DNA from: Pseudomonadota bacterium | GTDB taxonomy: Bacteria; Desulfobacterota; Desulfobaccia; Desulfobaccales; 0-14-0-80-60-11 | Length of the DNA stretch: 7,812 nt | Assembly (NCBI GenBank): GCA_018897875.1 | Contig: JAHIKF010000518.1 | Coordinates: 1 to 7,812 of the forward strand | Direction of reading: 5' to 3' | Shown: piece after piece, positions 1 through 6,577 of the stretch | How the letters are laid out: the number at the start of each line of letters is the position of its first letter | Position numbering within the stretch: position 1 is the stretch's first letter | Notes under the pieces: model-generated | Databases searched by the model: none | Seen by the model: the letters and a program-made list of their open reading frames with translations, nothing else | Told to the model about the DNA's origin: nothing | Program-made: the position numbers and the translations under genes

Positions 1-1
1 C

Positions 2-154
2 CGGCAGGCGCTCGTTAACCTGTTGGGCGATCCCGATAAGTGCCGCATCATGGGGCAAAAGAGCCTTGAAATAATTGCGACCTGGGGTCTGGAAGAGGAT
101 GTCGCCGGTCTTAACCAGGCCTTGGCCTATGTCACCCAGAAGCAACCAGTCTGA
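2..154 (+). CDS. Glycosyltransferase, C-terminal end only (GT4-like), partial at left edge
   Basis: This is the last 50 codons of a gene that begins outside the window, ending at a TGA at 152-154. The visible peptide begins RQALVNLLGDPD, continues with CRIMGQKSLEII and then a WGLEEDVAGLNQAL stretch. This is the usual tail of GT-B glycosyltransferases of the GT4 type: a short helix with 'LL.D....MG', then an aromatic-containing helix that crosses back to the N-terminal domain. The catalytic part is not in view, so donor and acceptor are unknown. The neighbouring glycosyltransferase starts 27 bases after the stop, consistent with one operon. The family is inferred from a short tail and the surroundings; other GT-B families end similarly. 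Confidence 0.72.
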   Translation, partial: RQALVNLLGDPDKCRIMGQKSLEIIATWGLEEDVAGLNQALAYVTQKQPV

Positions 155-181
155 TGAGGCTTTATTGTTAGCTCAGCCCGT

Positions 182-1207
182 ATGAAAGATAAATTAACTA
201 TTCTTTTCCTCGGCGCCAATGGAGGGAACACCTTAAAAAGAGGCAAGGCCCTGAGACGCCTGGGCCACGACGTCACGCTGCTAGATCCCTCCAGTTTATT
301 TCCTTTTAGAAATTTTGTCGGAAGATTAATATATTACACTGGGGCATCGTTAATAGAGAGTTATTTGAAAAAAAAGATTACTCCTATTATTGATAAATGT
401 AGCTTTGACGTAACTTTTGTGGACAATGGAGAATTTATTGGACGCAATGTGTTGAGTGTATTGAGAAAAGTATCAAATATTCTTATAAATTATAATAACG
501 ATGATCCATTCGGCATCCGTGACAAAAAAAAGTGGCGGTTATATCTGGAAGCCGTCCCCCATTATGATTTGCTGGCAGTGGTGCGGCCGGTAAATGTAGC
601 TGAGGCGTACGCCTTGGGGGCCCGGAAAGTTCTACAGGTATTCATGGCGGTGGATGAATTGGATGGCCCCCGGGCCATAACCCCCCAGGACCGGTTACGA
701 TTTCCCCATGAAGTTCTGTTCATCGGGACCTGGATGCCGGAAAGAGGACCATTTCTTAAGGAGTTGATGCAAGCCGGGGTGCCTCTGGCAATTTACGGCA
801 ATGCCTGGCATAAGGCGCCGGAATGGCCGGCGTTGCAACCGGCGTGGCAGGGCCCGGCCATCTATGGGGATGATTATCTCAAGGCCATTCAACTGGCCAA
901 GATTTCCCTGGGTCTGCTTTCCAAGGGGAACCGGGATTTGCACACCACCAGGACTTTTGAAATCCCTTATTGCGGGGGGTTGTTGTGTGCCGAACGGACC
1001 TCGGAACACGTACAATTATATCGGGAAGATGTTGAGGCGGTTTACTGGAGTGATGTGAATGAATGCATTGAAAAATGCCAAAAACTTCTTATAGATGAAA
1101 AAATGCGGGCCGACATTGCCGAAAAAGGCCGAATACGGTGTCTCCGTAACGGCATTTTCAACGAAAGCAACCTGACAAAAATGTTGGAAGCCGCCTATGC
1201 CTCATGA
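182..1207 (+). CDS. CgeB-like glycosyltransferase (GT-B fold, Glyco_trans_1_2-type C-terminal domain)
   Basis: A 341-residue cytoplasmic glycosyltransferase, probably adding one sugar to the lipid-linked repeat unit. The N-terminus has a beta strand and glycine-rich turn (LTILFLGANGGNT, residues 5-17) followed by a helix and 'GHDVTLLD', the standard start of a GT-B acceptor domain. A DDPFG motif lies at 107-111. The C-terminal domain starts near residue 176 (EVLFIGTW, 177-184) and carries the CgeB-family signature RTFEIPYCGG at 257-266, followed by 'ER' at 271-272 and an aromatic-rich 'EAVYW' segment at 285-289. In this family the Glu of RTFEIP corresponds to the donor-binding region. The ATG at 182 is chosen because it gives the complete first strand; its ribosome binding site is weak, so translation may rely on the upstream gene 27 bases away. 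Residues about 41-120 are encoded by unusually AT-rich DNA. Substrate cannot be read from sequence. Confidence 0.85.
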   Translation: MKDKLTILFLGANGGNTLKRGKALRRLGHDVTLLDPSSLFPFRNFVGRLIYYTGASLIESYLKKKITPIIDKCSFDVTFVDNGEFIGRNVLSVLRKVSNILINYNNDDPFGIRDKKKWRLYLEAVPHYDLLAVVRPVNVAEAYALGARKVLQVFMAVDELDGPRAITPQDRLRFPHEVLFIGTWMPERGPFLKELMQAGVPLAIYGNAWHKAPEWPALQPAWQGPAIYGDDYLKAIQLAKISLGLLSKGNRDLHTTRTFEIPYCGGLLCAERTSEHVQLYREDVEAVYWSDVNECIEKCQKLLIDEKMRADIAEKGRIRCLRNGIFNESNLTKMLEAAYAS

Positions 1208-1218
1208 AGGATAACCTA

Positions 1219-1263
1219 TTGAAGATACTCTTGATATAGAGCTATGCCGGGGTTCATCTGTGA
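1219..1263 (+). pseudogene. Possible relic of a glycosyltransferase 5' end
   Basis: Starting with TTG at 1219 the frame reads (M)KILLI, a TAG at 1237-1239, then SYAGVHL and a TGA at 1261-1263. Read through the TAG, this resembles the first strand and loop of many GT4 glycosyltransferases (MKILLI-SYxGVH). An AAGG ribosome-binding-like sequence at 1207-1210 sits 8 bases before the TTG. The frame differs from that of the intact glycosyltransferase starting at 1260, so it is not an extension of it. It could be the remnant of a gene lost when the present neighbour was inserted, or simply chance in a 14-codon stretch. Only the likeness of a few residues supports it. Confidence 0.25.
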
Positions 1264-2411
1264 AAATCACTATAAGCGTTTTGGGACGCTTTCATCTATT
1301 TAATCTTGCCAAACAACTCCAGGATCATAACTTTCTTGCCAGGCTGATCACCAGTTATCCTAAATTTGAGGTGGTCAAATATGGCATTAATCCTGAAAAT
1401 ATCACCTCGCTCTTGAGTCATGAGATTCATAACCGCGGCTGGCGGCAACTCAGCCGGATCACTGAATCATTCTTTAATCCGCAGTATATGATCTTCGAAT
1501 TATATGATCGCCATGCTTCACGGCATCTCATGGCTTCCAGTGATATTTTTGTGGGGCTGAGCAGTGGCTGCCTCTATTCTCTGCGGCGCGCCCGCCGGAT
1601 GGGGGCAAAGACGGTTTTGGAGCGGGGCTCGAGCCACATGCTTTACCAGAGAAAGATACTAGAAGAAGAATATCGCAAGTTTGGCCTGGAAAAAGAAGTG
1701 GTGCATCCCAAGGTGGTAGAGCGGGAATTGATGGAATACCAGGAGGCGGATTATATTTCGATCCCGTCGCACTTTGTCAAAGAAACCTTTATCCAGCAAG
1801 GAATTCCCGCCGCCAAACTCATCCAGACGCCTTATGGGGTGGATTTGTCCAATTTTCATCCGGTTCCCAAACAAGATAAGATCTTTAGAATCATTCATTG
1901 CGGCGGGCTTAGTATCAGAAAAGGGATTCCCTATCTCTTGCAAGCCTTCTCCGAGCTCAGGTTGAAAGACGCCGAATTATGGCTCATCGGCAGTATAACA
2001 GATGAAATCAAGCCCTTTCTCCGGCAGTTTTCTTCCCCGGCTATAGTCCATAAAGGTCCGTTTCCCGAACCGGATCTCTATAGATACTACTCCCAGGGTT
2101 CGGTCTTCTGTCTGGCTTCCATCGAAGAAGGGTTTGGCATGGTCACGGTCCAGGCCATGGCCTGCGGCTTGCCGGTGATCTGTACGACCAATGCCGGGGC
2201 CGCCGATATCATCAGGGAGGGCCGGGACGGCTTCATCCTGCCCATCCGGGATGTGGATGCCATCAAAGAGAAAATCCTTTATTTTTATGAGAATCCCGAG
2301 GCTGGCAGGAATATGGGGGAGTCGGCTCGCCTAAGGGTGCAAACTGGTTTTTCCTGGTCCGATTACGGCCATAAAATGATCGCGGCGTACCAGAACGTAT
2401 TAAGCTCTTAG
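1260..2411 (+). CDS. GT4 family glycosyltransferase with GTG start
   Basis: A 383-residue GT-B glycosyltransferase, expected to act at the cytoplasmic face of the inner membrane. The N-terminal domain begins (M)KITISVLGRFHLFNLA and includes LITSYPKF at 29-36, a start seen in a subgroup of polysaccharide GT4 enzymes. The donor domain has CGGLSIRKGI at 214-223, where R220 and K221 match the phosphate-contacting residues of GT4, and IEEGFGMVTVQAMACGLPV at 288-306. The usual E-x7-E motif here reads E290...Q298, so the second Glu is Gln; this replacement is known to me in related sequences and need not mean inactivity. The only bacterial-type start that preserves the first strand is the GTG at 1260-1262: the frame upstream is closed by a TAA at 1212 with no ATG, GTG or TTG between. 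A weak GGGG at 1249-1252 may serve as ribosome binding site. Confidence 0.9.
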   Translation: MKITISVLGRFHLFNLAKQLQDHNFLARLITSYPKFEVVKYGINPENITSLLSHEIHNRGWRQLSRITESFFNPQYMIFELYDRHASRHLMASSDIFVGLSSGCLYSLRRARRMGAKTVLERGSSHMLYQRKILEEEYRKFGLEKEVVHPKVVERELMEYQEADYISIPSHFVKETFIQQGIPAAKLIQTPYGVDLSNFHPVPKQDKIFRIIHCGGLSIRKGIPYLLQAFSELRLKDAELWLIGSITDEIKPFLRQFSSPAIVHKGPFPEPDLYRYYSQGSVFCLASIEEGFGMVTVQAMACGLPVICTTNAGAADIIREGRDGFILPIRDVDAIKEKILYFYENPEAGRNMGESARLRVQTGFSWSDYGHKMIAAYQNVLSS

Positions 2412-2624
2412 GGCTGGAAACCATTCAGTTCAGCTAGTCAATACTGGCGGAGCTAACCCGGCGATAGCCCGGTAAGATTGCAAGGTCTATGGTTTAATTT
2501 AGCACCAATCCATCGGTCAGTCATCATGAAGGAGAGAGCAGCGGTCTGGTGAAAAACATATGCCAGGTGTTGTCTAGTGCCTTGGTTTTGCGGGTGACAT
2601 TCTTTTTGGGGGAGGAGTAATTCT
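2412..2624 (+). other. 213-base gap before the FkbM gene, no convincing gene
   Basis: No recognisable terminator (stable GC hairpin with T-run) or strong sigma-70 promoter was seen. The only open frame of note runs from 2498 to a TAA at 2618-2620, with a possible GTG start at 2549 giving 23 residues (VKNICQVLSSALVLRV...). A purine-rich AAGGAGAG at 2529-2536 is 12 bases from this GTG, rather far. Its end overlaps the ribosome binding site of the next gene, which would suit a small coupled leader, but the peptide resembles nothing I recognise. The gap may equally be a scar left when the downstream gene was inserted. Confidence 0.4.
2611..2617 (+). promoter_or_regulatory. Strong ribosome binding site of the FkbM gene
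   Basis: GGAGGAG ends 7 bases before the ATG at 2625. It is close to the perfect anti-16S complement and fixes the start of the FkbM-type gene, ruling out the next in-frame candidates downstream. Confidence 0.8.
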
Positions 2625-3452
2625 ATGATTTGGTTGGGTGGAAAAAATCGGCGTTCGTCCCGGACGTTGGAAAAAATTATCTTTGGCCCGATAAACTCTT
2701 TTCTGTCTTTATTGGTGGAAAAAACCCGAATTTCAAAAAGAATTTTCGATTTTTTCGGGCGAGTCCTCCCCATTCCCGAAGCAATAGTCAGAGGGGTTCC
2801 CATAAAAATTATCCTCCCGTTAAATCAGGTTGGGGTCTATAACACTTTTAAAGATTGGGAGAAGAGAGAGCCGGAAGTCCTGGATTGGATCGACGGCTTT
2901 GAAAAGGGTTGTATTTTTTTTGATGTCGGAGCATCATTTGGCACAGAAACATTATATGCAGCCCTGAAGAACGAAGGACCTAAAAAAATTGTCTCATTTG
3001 ATTTGGATTTAGAATCTTCGTTCAATCTGGCCTACAATATTAGTTTAAATAATATATCGAATGTGGAGAATTATTTCTTAGCATTATCCGATGGATTAAA
3101 TTTAAAGTCATATATGTGTGTTACCCAGTATTATTATATTGAAGGAAGAAAGAAACACGATAATGTGACTTATAAAACTATATCAATATCAATGGATAAA
3201 TTTATTAATATGACTCATATATTTCCAGATTATATAAAAATAGATGTGGATGGAGCCGAAATAAGTATAATTTCAGGTATGACAGAGACGGTTCAGAATA
3301 AAAAATTGCGGTCTGTGGTTATTGAAGTGAGCGATAAGTCAGAGCGGGCCATTTCAGACTTCTTTCGCAAAGCTGGTTTTAGGATTGAATTCGAGCGCGC
3401 TTTAACCACAGAGGGAACAAAATATAAAAATATCATATTTACCAGAAAATAA
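2625..3452 (+). CDS. FkbM family SAM-dependent methyltransferase
   Basis: A 275-residue class I methyltransferase of the FkbM family, whose members O-methylate hydroxyls in natural products and surface glycans using S-adenosylmethionine. Motif I is FFDVGASFGTETL at 98-110 with D100 and the glycine loop. The second strand is VSFDLDLESSFNL at 123-135, where D126 takes the place of the Glu often found in FkbM 'FEP' motifs. A SMDKFI segment at 189-194 and the family signature DYIKIDVDGAEISIISGM at 202-219 follow; the IDVDGAE block is diagnostic. An N-terminal extension of roughly 70 residues precedes the core and may help acceptor recognition. Hand counting gives about 25% GC over 3001-3240, against well over 50% in flanking genes, so at least this part looks acquired. 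It lies 27 bases ahead of the flippase. Methylation of a sugar in the repeat unit is inferred from context. Confidence 0.9.
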   Translation: MIWLGGKNRRSSRTLEKIIFGPINSFLSLLVEKTRISKRIFDFFGRVLPIPEAIVRGVPIKIILPLNQVGVYNTFKDWEKREPEVLDWIDGFEKGCIFFDVGASFGTETLYAALKNEGPKKIVSFDLDLESSFNLAYNISLNNISNVENYFLALSDGLNLKSYMCVTQYYYIEGRKKHDNVTYKTISISMDKFINMTHIFPDYIKIDVDGAEISIISGMTETVQNKKLRSVVIEVSDKSERAISDFFRKAGFRIEFERALTTEGTKYKNIIFTRK

Positions 3453-3479
3453 ATCTCAGGAACTACCTAACAGGTTAGC

Positions 3480-4934
3480 ATGTTAAATAGGCTATTCAAA
3501 GGTATCGGAGCCAATTTTTTGGGACAGGCGATAAATATAGCCTCGAAAATTGTGCTGGTGCCGCTGTTTTTGCTGGCCTGGGGCGCGGATATTTATGGGG
3601 AATGGCTGCTCCTTTCTTCCATGGTGGCTTATCTCTCATTAACGGAAATGGGGTCTCATCTCTATATCGTCAACCGCATGACCCAGGCCTACGCGTATCG
3701 GGATCATGACCAATTCCGCAAGATATTGCACACCGGCCTGGCATTATTTCTCATCATTCCCGTTGCCGTGTTCATTATCTTCGTGACCGTAATTATCTTT
3801 TTCAACCCGGCCACATTGCTCCACATCAATCAGACCAGCCACGGTACGGTGGTGCTGGTCCTGGCCATTCTGGCTTTCCAGATCGTCGTCTCGCTGCCGC
3901 AAAGCATTTTATTAAGGGTTTACTTTGCCGTGGAACTGCTGCCCCGTGGGGTTATGCTGATCAATTGCATGCAGCTGATGAATCTCATCTTCCTGGCCGG
4001 CGGGTTATGGGGGCGCTGGGGCATGGTGCCCATCGCCATTCTCCAGCTCATTCCCTATGGGCTCCTCGCCGGCGTGGCCCTCTTGGATCTCAACCGGAAA
4101 TTCCCGCAATTCAAGATCTTATCCCTGCGGGAAGCTGATTTCTCTTTTGGCCTGAGTTTCGTTAAACCCAGTCTCCATTTTTTCCTCGTTCAGCTGGGCC
4201 AGGCTTTTTCTCTGCAAGGGACCGTGCTGGTGGTGGGGATGGTAACGGGGCCGATCCAGGTAGTGCTCTTTTCCACCATGCGGACCATTGTCAATTTGAT
4301 CCGATCATTTCTCGATCAACTCTCGCATGCGGCTTGGCCGGAGATGACACGCTTGGACGCCCAACAGGATATTGATAAATTTCTGGTGCTGTTCCGGGTC
4401 ATCTTGCGATCGGCCCTGATGGCTTCCGTCGTCTTTATAACGATTTTTCATTTTTTCGGCGGCTTCATCTATCACTTCTGGTTGAGAAAGACGGTGCCCT
4501 TCCAGCAGCCGGTGATGGATCTGTTCCTGATCTACATGGCGCAATTCATCTTCTGGTTAACCTGCAGCCATCCCTTGCTGGCGACCAACCGGCATCACAC
4601 TCTTTCCAAGTTGCTGTTCGCCGCCTCGATCCTCACCATTGCTCTGGCCTATCTGGGCGGACGGTACCTCGGGTTGCCGGGGATTGTGCTGGGCATGATT
4701 ATCGGGGACCTGGTTTTGCCTTTCTGGGCGGTCCCGTATCTGCTGAGGGGTTATCATGCTTGTTTCTCCTTCAAGTTTTTTGCCACCGAGATGGTGCCGT
4801 ATATAGGAAGTCTGGTTATTCTGTCGACCATTCCCTGGCTCGCCCCGATAGTCTTTGTCTTGCTCCTGGGATGGTGGCTGAAGGCGGTTCCCGGCCAAAT
4901 CCTGAGGCTGGATTACTGGCGGCAACTCAAATAG
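3480..4934 (+). CDS. Wzx-like polysaccharide flippase (MOP superfamily)
   Basis: A 484-residue, strongly hydrophobic inner-membrane protein with roughly 12-14 predicted membrane segments, for example near residues 15-34, 41-60, 84-108, 122-146, 160-178, 182-203, 305-333, 345-362, 376-395, 398-420 and 440-468. Length and layout fit Wzx/RfbX exporters, which move undecaprenyl-linked repeat units from cytoplasm to periplasm. The N-terminal pattern ANFLGQAINIASKIVLVPLF (11-30) followed by YGEWLLL (39-45) and MGSHLYIVNRM (57-67) is characteristic: a first helix ending in a P-L-F, a 'YG.W' turn and a second helix with 'T/L.mG.....N'. The ATG at 3480 has a short CAGG at 3471-3474 as ribosome binding site. 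No cytochrome, antibiotic-efflux or lipid II (MurJ) features were seen, and the glycosyltransferase surroundings support Wzx. The sugar substrate cannot be inferred. Confidence 0.88.
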   Translation: MLNRLFKGIGANFLGQAINIASKIVLVPLFLLAWGADIYGEWLLLSSMVAYLSLTEMGSHLYIVNRMTQAYAYRDHDQFRKILHTGLALFLIIPVAVFIIFVTVIIFFNPATLLHINQTSHGTVVLVLAILAFQIVVSLPQSILLRVYFAVELLPRGVMLINCMQLMNLIFLAGGLWGRWGMVPIAILQLIPYGLLAGVALLDLNRKFPQFKILSLREADFSFGLSFVKPSLHFFLVQLGQAFSLQGTVLVVGMVTGPIQVVLFSTMRTIVNLIRSFLDQLSHAAWPEMTRLDAQQDIDKFLVLFRVILRSALMASVVFITIFHFFGGFIYHFWLRKTVPFQQPVMDLFLIYMAQFIFWLTCSHPLLATNRHHTLSKLLFAASILTIALAYLGGRYLGLPGIVLGMIIGDLVLPFWAVPYLLRGYHACFSFKFFATEMVPYIGSLVILSTIPWLAPIVFVLLLGWWLKAVPGQILRLDYWRQLK

Positions 4935-4975
4935 TATGGCAATTAATCCGGGCAAGGCGCTCCAACGCGTCTCAT

Positions 4976-4981
4976 GGAGGG
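4976..4981 (+). promoter_or_regulatory. Strong ribosome binding site not attached to a full-length gene
   Basis: GGAGGG lies 6 bases before the ATG at 4988, ideal spacing for that ten-codon frame but 35 bases from the glycosyltransferase ATG at 5017. It is the best ribosome binding site in this intergenic stretch and is the main reason to consider the short frame real. Confidence 0.5.
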
Positions 4982-4987
4982 TTCGTT

Positions 4988-5020
4988 ATGGGAATTGCTG
5001 AGCGGCCGGAGCAGTTATGA
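4988..5020 (+). CDS. Possible ten-residue leader peptide, translationally coupled
   Basis: The frame ATG 4988 to TGA 5018-5020 encodes MGIAERPEQL. It is preceded by a near-ideal ribosome binding site, and its stop overlaps the start of the next gene as ATGA (5017-5020), the classic arrangement for ribosome re-initiation. The downstream gene also has its own GGAG at 5008-5011, five bases from its ATG. The peptide could be a coupling device only, or the remnant of an earlier gene whose body was lost. The sequence resembles nothing I recognise, and ten codons is far too short to judge by composition. Confidence 0.3.
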   Translation: MGIAERPEQL

Positions 5021-6210
5021 AGATTCTGCATGTGATTGCCAACCTGGCGCCCCGTTATGGCGGTCCTCCCAAGGCCTGCTGGGAAATGGCCCGGGCCGTG
5101 GCTCAGTTGGGGCATGAGGTGAGTATCTACACCACCAACCAGGACGGGCCCGGTGAACTGGCGGTGCCTTTGGGTCAACCGGTGTGGCAGGAAGGCGTGG
5201 AAATCCGGTACTTTCCCATTCAAGCGCCGCGCTTCTGGGGCACGTCTCTGCCCCTGGCTCTCGGTCTGCGCCACAAGATCCCGGCCTCCGACCTGGTGCA
5301 TATCCACTCCCTTTATTTTTTCCACAGTCTGGTGGCGGGCCACTACTGCCGTCAAAACGCCATTCCCTATCTGGTGCGCCCCCACGGGACCCTGGACCCC
5401 TTTATCTACCGGCGGCACCGCTGGCGCAAGCGCCTCGTGGAACACTTGTTTGAGCACCGGAATATCCGCCGGGCCGCAGCGCTGCATTTCACCACGGCAG
5501 AAGAACAGGCGCTGGCGGCGCCCTATACGTTTGACACCCCCAGCGTGGTGGTGCCCCTGGGAATAGGCGCGGATGAATTTGCGGTGATGCCGGAGCCGGG
5601 CAGTTTCAGACGCCGGCACCCGGAAATCGGCGACAAACGCATTATCCTGTTTTTCGGCCGGGTTAATTTCAAGAAAGGCCTGGATATTCTGGCCAAGGCC
5701 TTCGGCGCCGTGGCCCGCCGGCGCCAGGACGTCCACCTGGTGATTGCCGGGCCCGACAATGAGGGCTGGGGCGCCCGGGTCCGCACCTGGCTGGGTGAAG
5801 AAGGCGTGCTGGGCCGCACCACCTTCACCGGGATGCTGTTGGGGCCGGATAAATTGGCTGTATTGCGGGATGCCAGCATGTTTGTGCTGCCGTCCTATAC
5901 GGAGAATTTTGGCCTGGCGGTGATCGAAGCCATGGCCGCAGGCCTGCCGATAATTATCTCCGATAAAGTCAATATCTGGCGGGAAGTGGAATCGGCCGGG
6001 GCCGGGAAAGTGGTTCCGTGTGAGGCCGGGAAATTCACCGAAGCTATCCTGGATTTATTGGATAAACCCGAAATGGCCCGGCAGATGGGACAAAAGGGGC
6101 AAGCGCTCGTCAGGGATGAATTTCATTGGCCGGATATCGCTGTGAGACTGCAAGATACTTATGCTATACTTATTGATCGGCATCGCCTGAGCATGAAGAT
6201 AAAACGTTAG
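5017..6210 (+). CDS. GT4 family glycosyltransferase
   Basis: A 397-residue retaining GT-B glycosyltransferase with all hallmarks of GT4. The acceptor domain begins MKILHVIANLAPRYGGPPKA, with the glycine-rich GGP loop at 15-17 and LGHEVSIYTT at 31-40; VHIHSLY at 94-100 and RPHGTLDP at 121-128 hold the conserved histidines H97 and H123 of the cleft. The donor domain starts near 208 with ILFFGRVNFKKGLDIL (210-225), where R215 and K220 match the phosphate-binding pair. The E-x7-E motif is intact: E296 and E304 in ENFGLAVIEAMAAGLP. The start overlaps the stop of a possible leader frame (ATGA) and has GGAG at 5008-5011. It sits 82 bases after the flippase gene. GC content is high, unlike the FkbM gene. 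The sugar donor and linkage cannot be assigned. Confidence 0.93.
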   Translation: MKILHVIANLAPRYGGPPKACWEMARAVAQLGHEVSIYTTNQDGPGELAVPLGQPVWQEGVEIRYFPIQAPRFWGTSLPLALGLRHKIPASDLVHIHSLYFFHSLVAGHYCRQNAIPYLVRPHGTLDPFIYRRHRWRKRLVEHLFEHRNIRRAAALHFTTAEEQALAAPYTFDTPSVVVPLGIGADEFAVMPEPGSFRRRHPEIGDKRIILFFGRVNFKKGLDILAKAFGAVARRRQDVHLVIAGPDNEGWGARVRTWLGEEGVLGRTTFTGMLLGPDKLAVLRDASMFVLPSYTENFGLAVIEAMAAGLPIIISDKVNIWREVESAGAGKVVPCEAGKFTEAILDLLDKPEMARQMGQKGQALVRDEFHWPDIAVRLQDTYAILIDRHRLSMKIKR

Positions 6211-6235
6211 AGCAACTTGTTTAGTGAAGTAATAA

Positions 6236-6391
6236 CTGTTTTATGTTGCCGGTCCGACGAGCAAACTGTCCGGGTATATGATCGACAACATTCACTTGAG
6301 CCTGAGTGAATGGATGGTGCGGCATAATCGCTCGTCCGACTTAGAAGTTATTCAGACGCTCGGGAGCCGGATTGAAAAGTGTATCCAGTAA
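6236..6391 (+). pseudogene. Unassigned short open frame, possible gene remnant
   Basis: The translation from 6236 has balanced, protein-like composition ending in SDLEVIQTLGSRIEKCIQ and a TAA, and its C-terminal half looks like an amphipathic helix. There is no start codon at the 5' end of the open stretch, so it would be the 3' end of a truncated gene, or a 37-residue protein from the ATG at 6278. I do not recognise the family. An open frame of this length arises easily by chance in DNA of moderate GC, and the frame also overlaps an inverted repeat, so this is a weak call. Confidence 0.25.
6252..6340. repeat. Nested inverted repeats in the intergenic gap
   Basis: An inner perfect inverted repeat pairs CATTCACT (6289-6296) with AGTGAATG (6305-6312) around an 8-base loop. 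An outer imperfect one pairs GTCCGACGAGC (6252-6262) with GCTCGTCCGAC (6330-6340), 10 of 11 positions matching. Together they could form a long stem with internal loops in RNA. There is no following T-run, so it is not a standard terminator. It may be a structured RNA, an operator-like site, or chance; only the inner hairpin is convincing as a repeat. Confidence 0.4.
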
Positions 6392-6577
6392 CGTCTCAAT
6401 AAAACCCCGGTGGAAAAGAAAAGACCGCTGCGGAATAGGTAGAATCCGTTGCCTCTGTTGATCAGGCTTGGCTTTTTATGTGGTAAAGAAGGCTTGATAT
6501 TCTGTGCGTTACAGAGGTTATGGTTCCGTTTTCTTATAGATGCCAAGGTTATATGAGAAACACCTCGCAGGGGATAA

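Larger units (their letters stand above)
6211..6577 (+). other. 367-base gap with a short unassigned open frame and inverted repeats
   Basis: This is the longest stretch without an assigned gene. One frame is open from 6236 to a TAA at 6389-6391 (51 codons), reading protein-like residues such as YVAGPTSKLSGYM and IHLSLSEWMV; the first ATG is at 6278 and would give 37 residues, without a good ribosome binding site. Upstream of 6236 stops are dense in all three frames. The second half, 6392-6577, has no supported frame: what opens after the TAG in frame is a hydrophobic low-information run closed by TGA before the next gene. I see no T-run terminator and no strong promoter. It looks like a remnant or insertion scar. 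Confidence 0.5.

Noticed and set aside
2456..2475. Apparent GC hairpin around ACCCGGCGATAGCCCGGT
   Set aside because: Only the CCGG cores are self-complementary; the arms do not pair when checked base by base, and no T-run follows.
4760..5020. 86-codon + strand frame running into the possible leader peptide
   Set aside because: Most of it overlaps the flippase C-terminus out of frame and has no domain; only its last ten codons have an independent initiation signal.
4972..5736. Long antisense open frame (254 codons) opposite the start of the GT4 gene
   Set aside because: It lies opposite a gene with intact GT4 motifs, and its translation has no recognisable domain; such antisense frames are common in high-GC coding DNA.
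6494..6523. Possible sigma-70 promoter, TTGATA at 6494-6499 with a downstream TTATGG
   Set aside because: The -10 element is poor and the spacing 18; one fair hexamer in an AT-moderate gap is expected by chance.
6352..6546. Minus-strand 64-codon frame in the 367-base gap
   Set aside because: It starts with TTG, has no ribosome binding site on that strand and shows no family resemblance.
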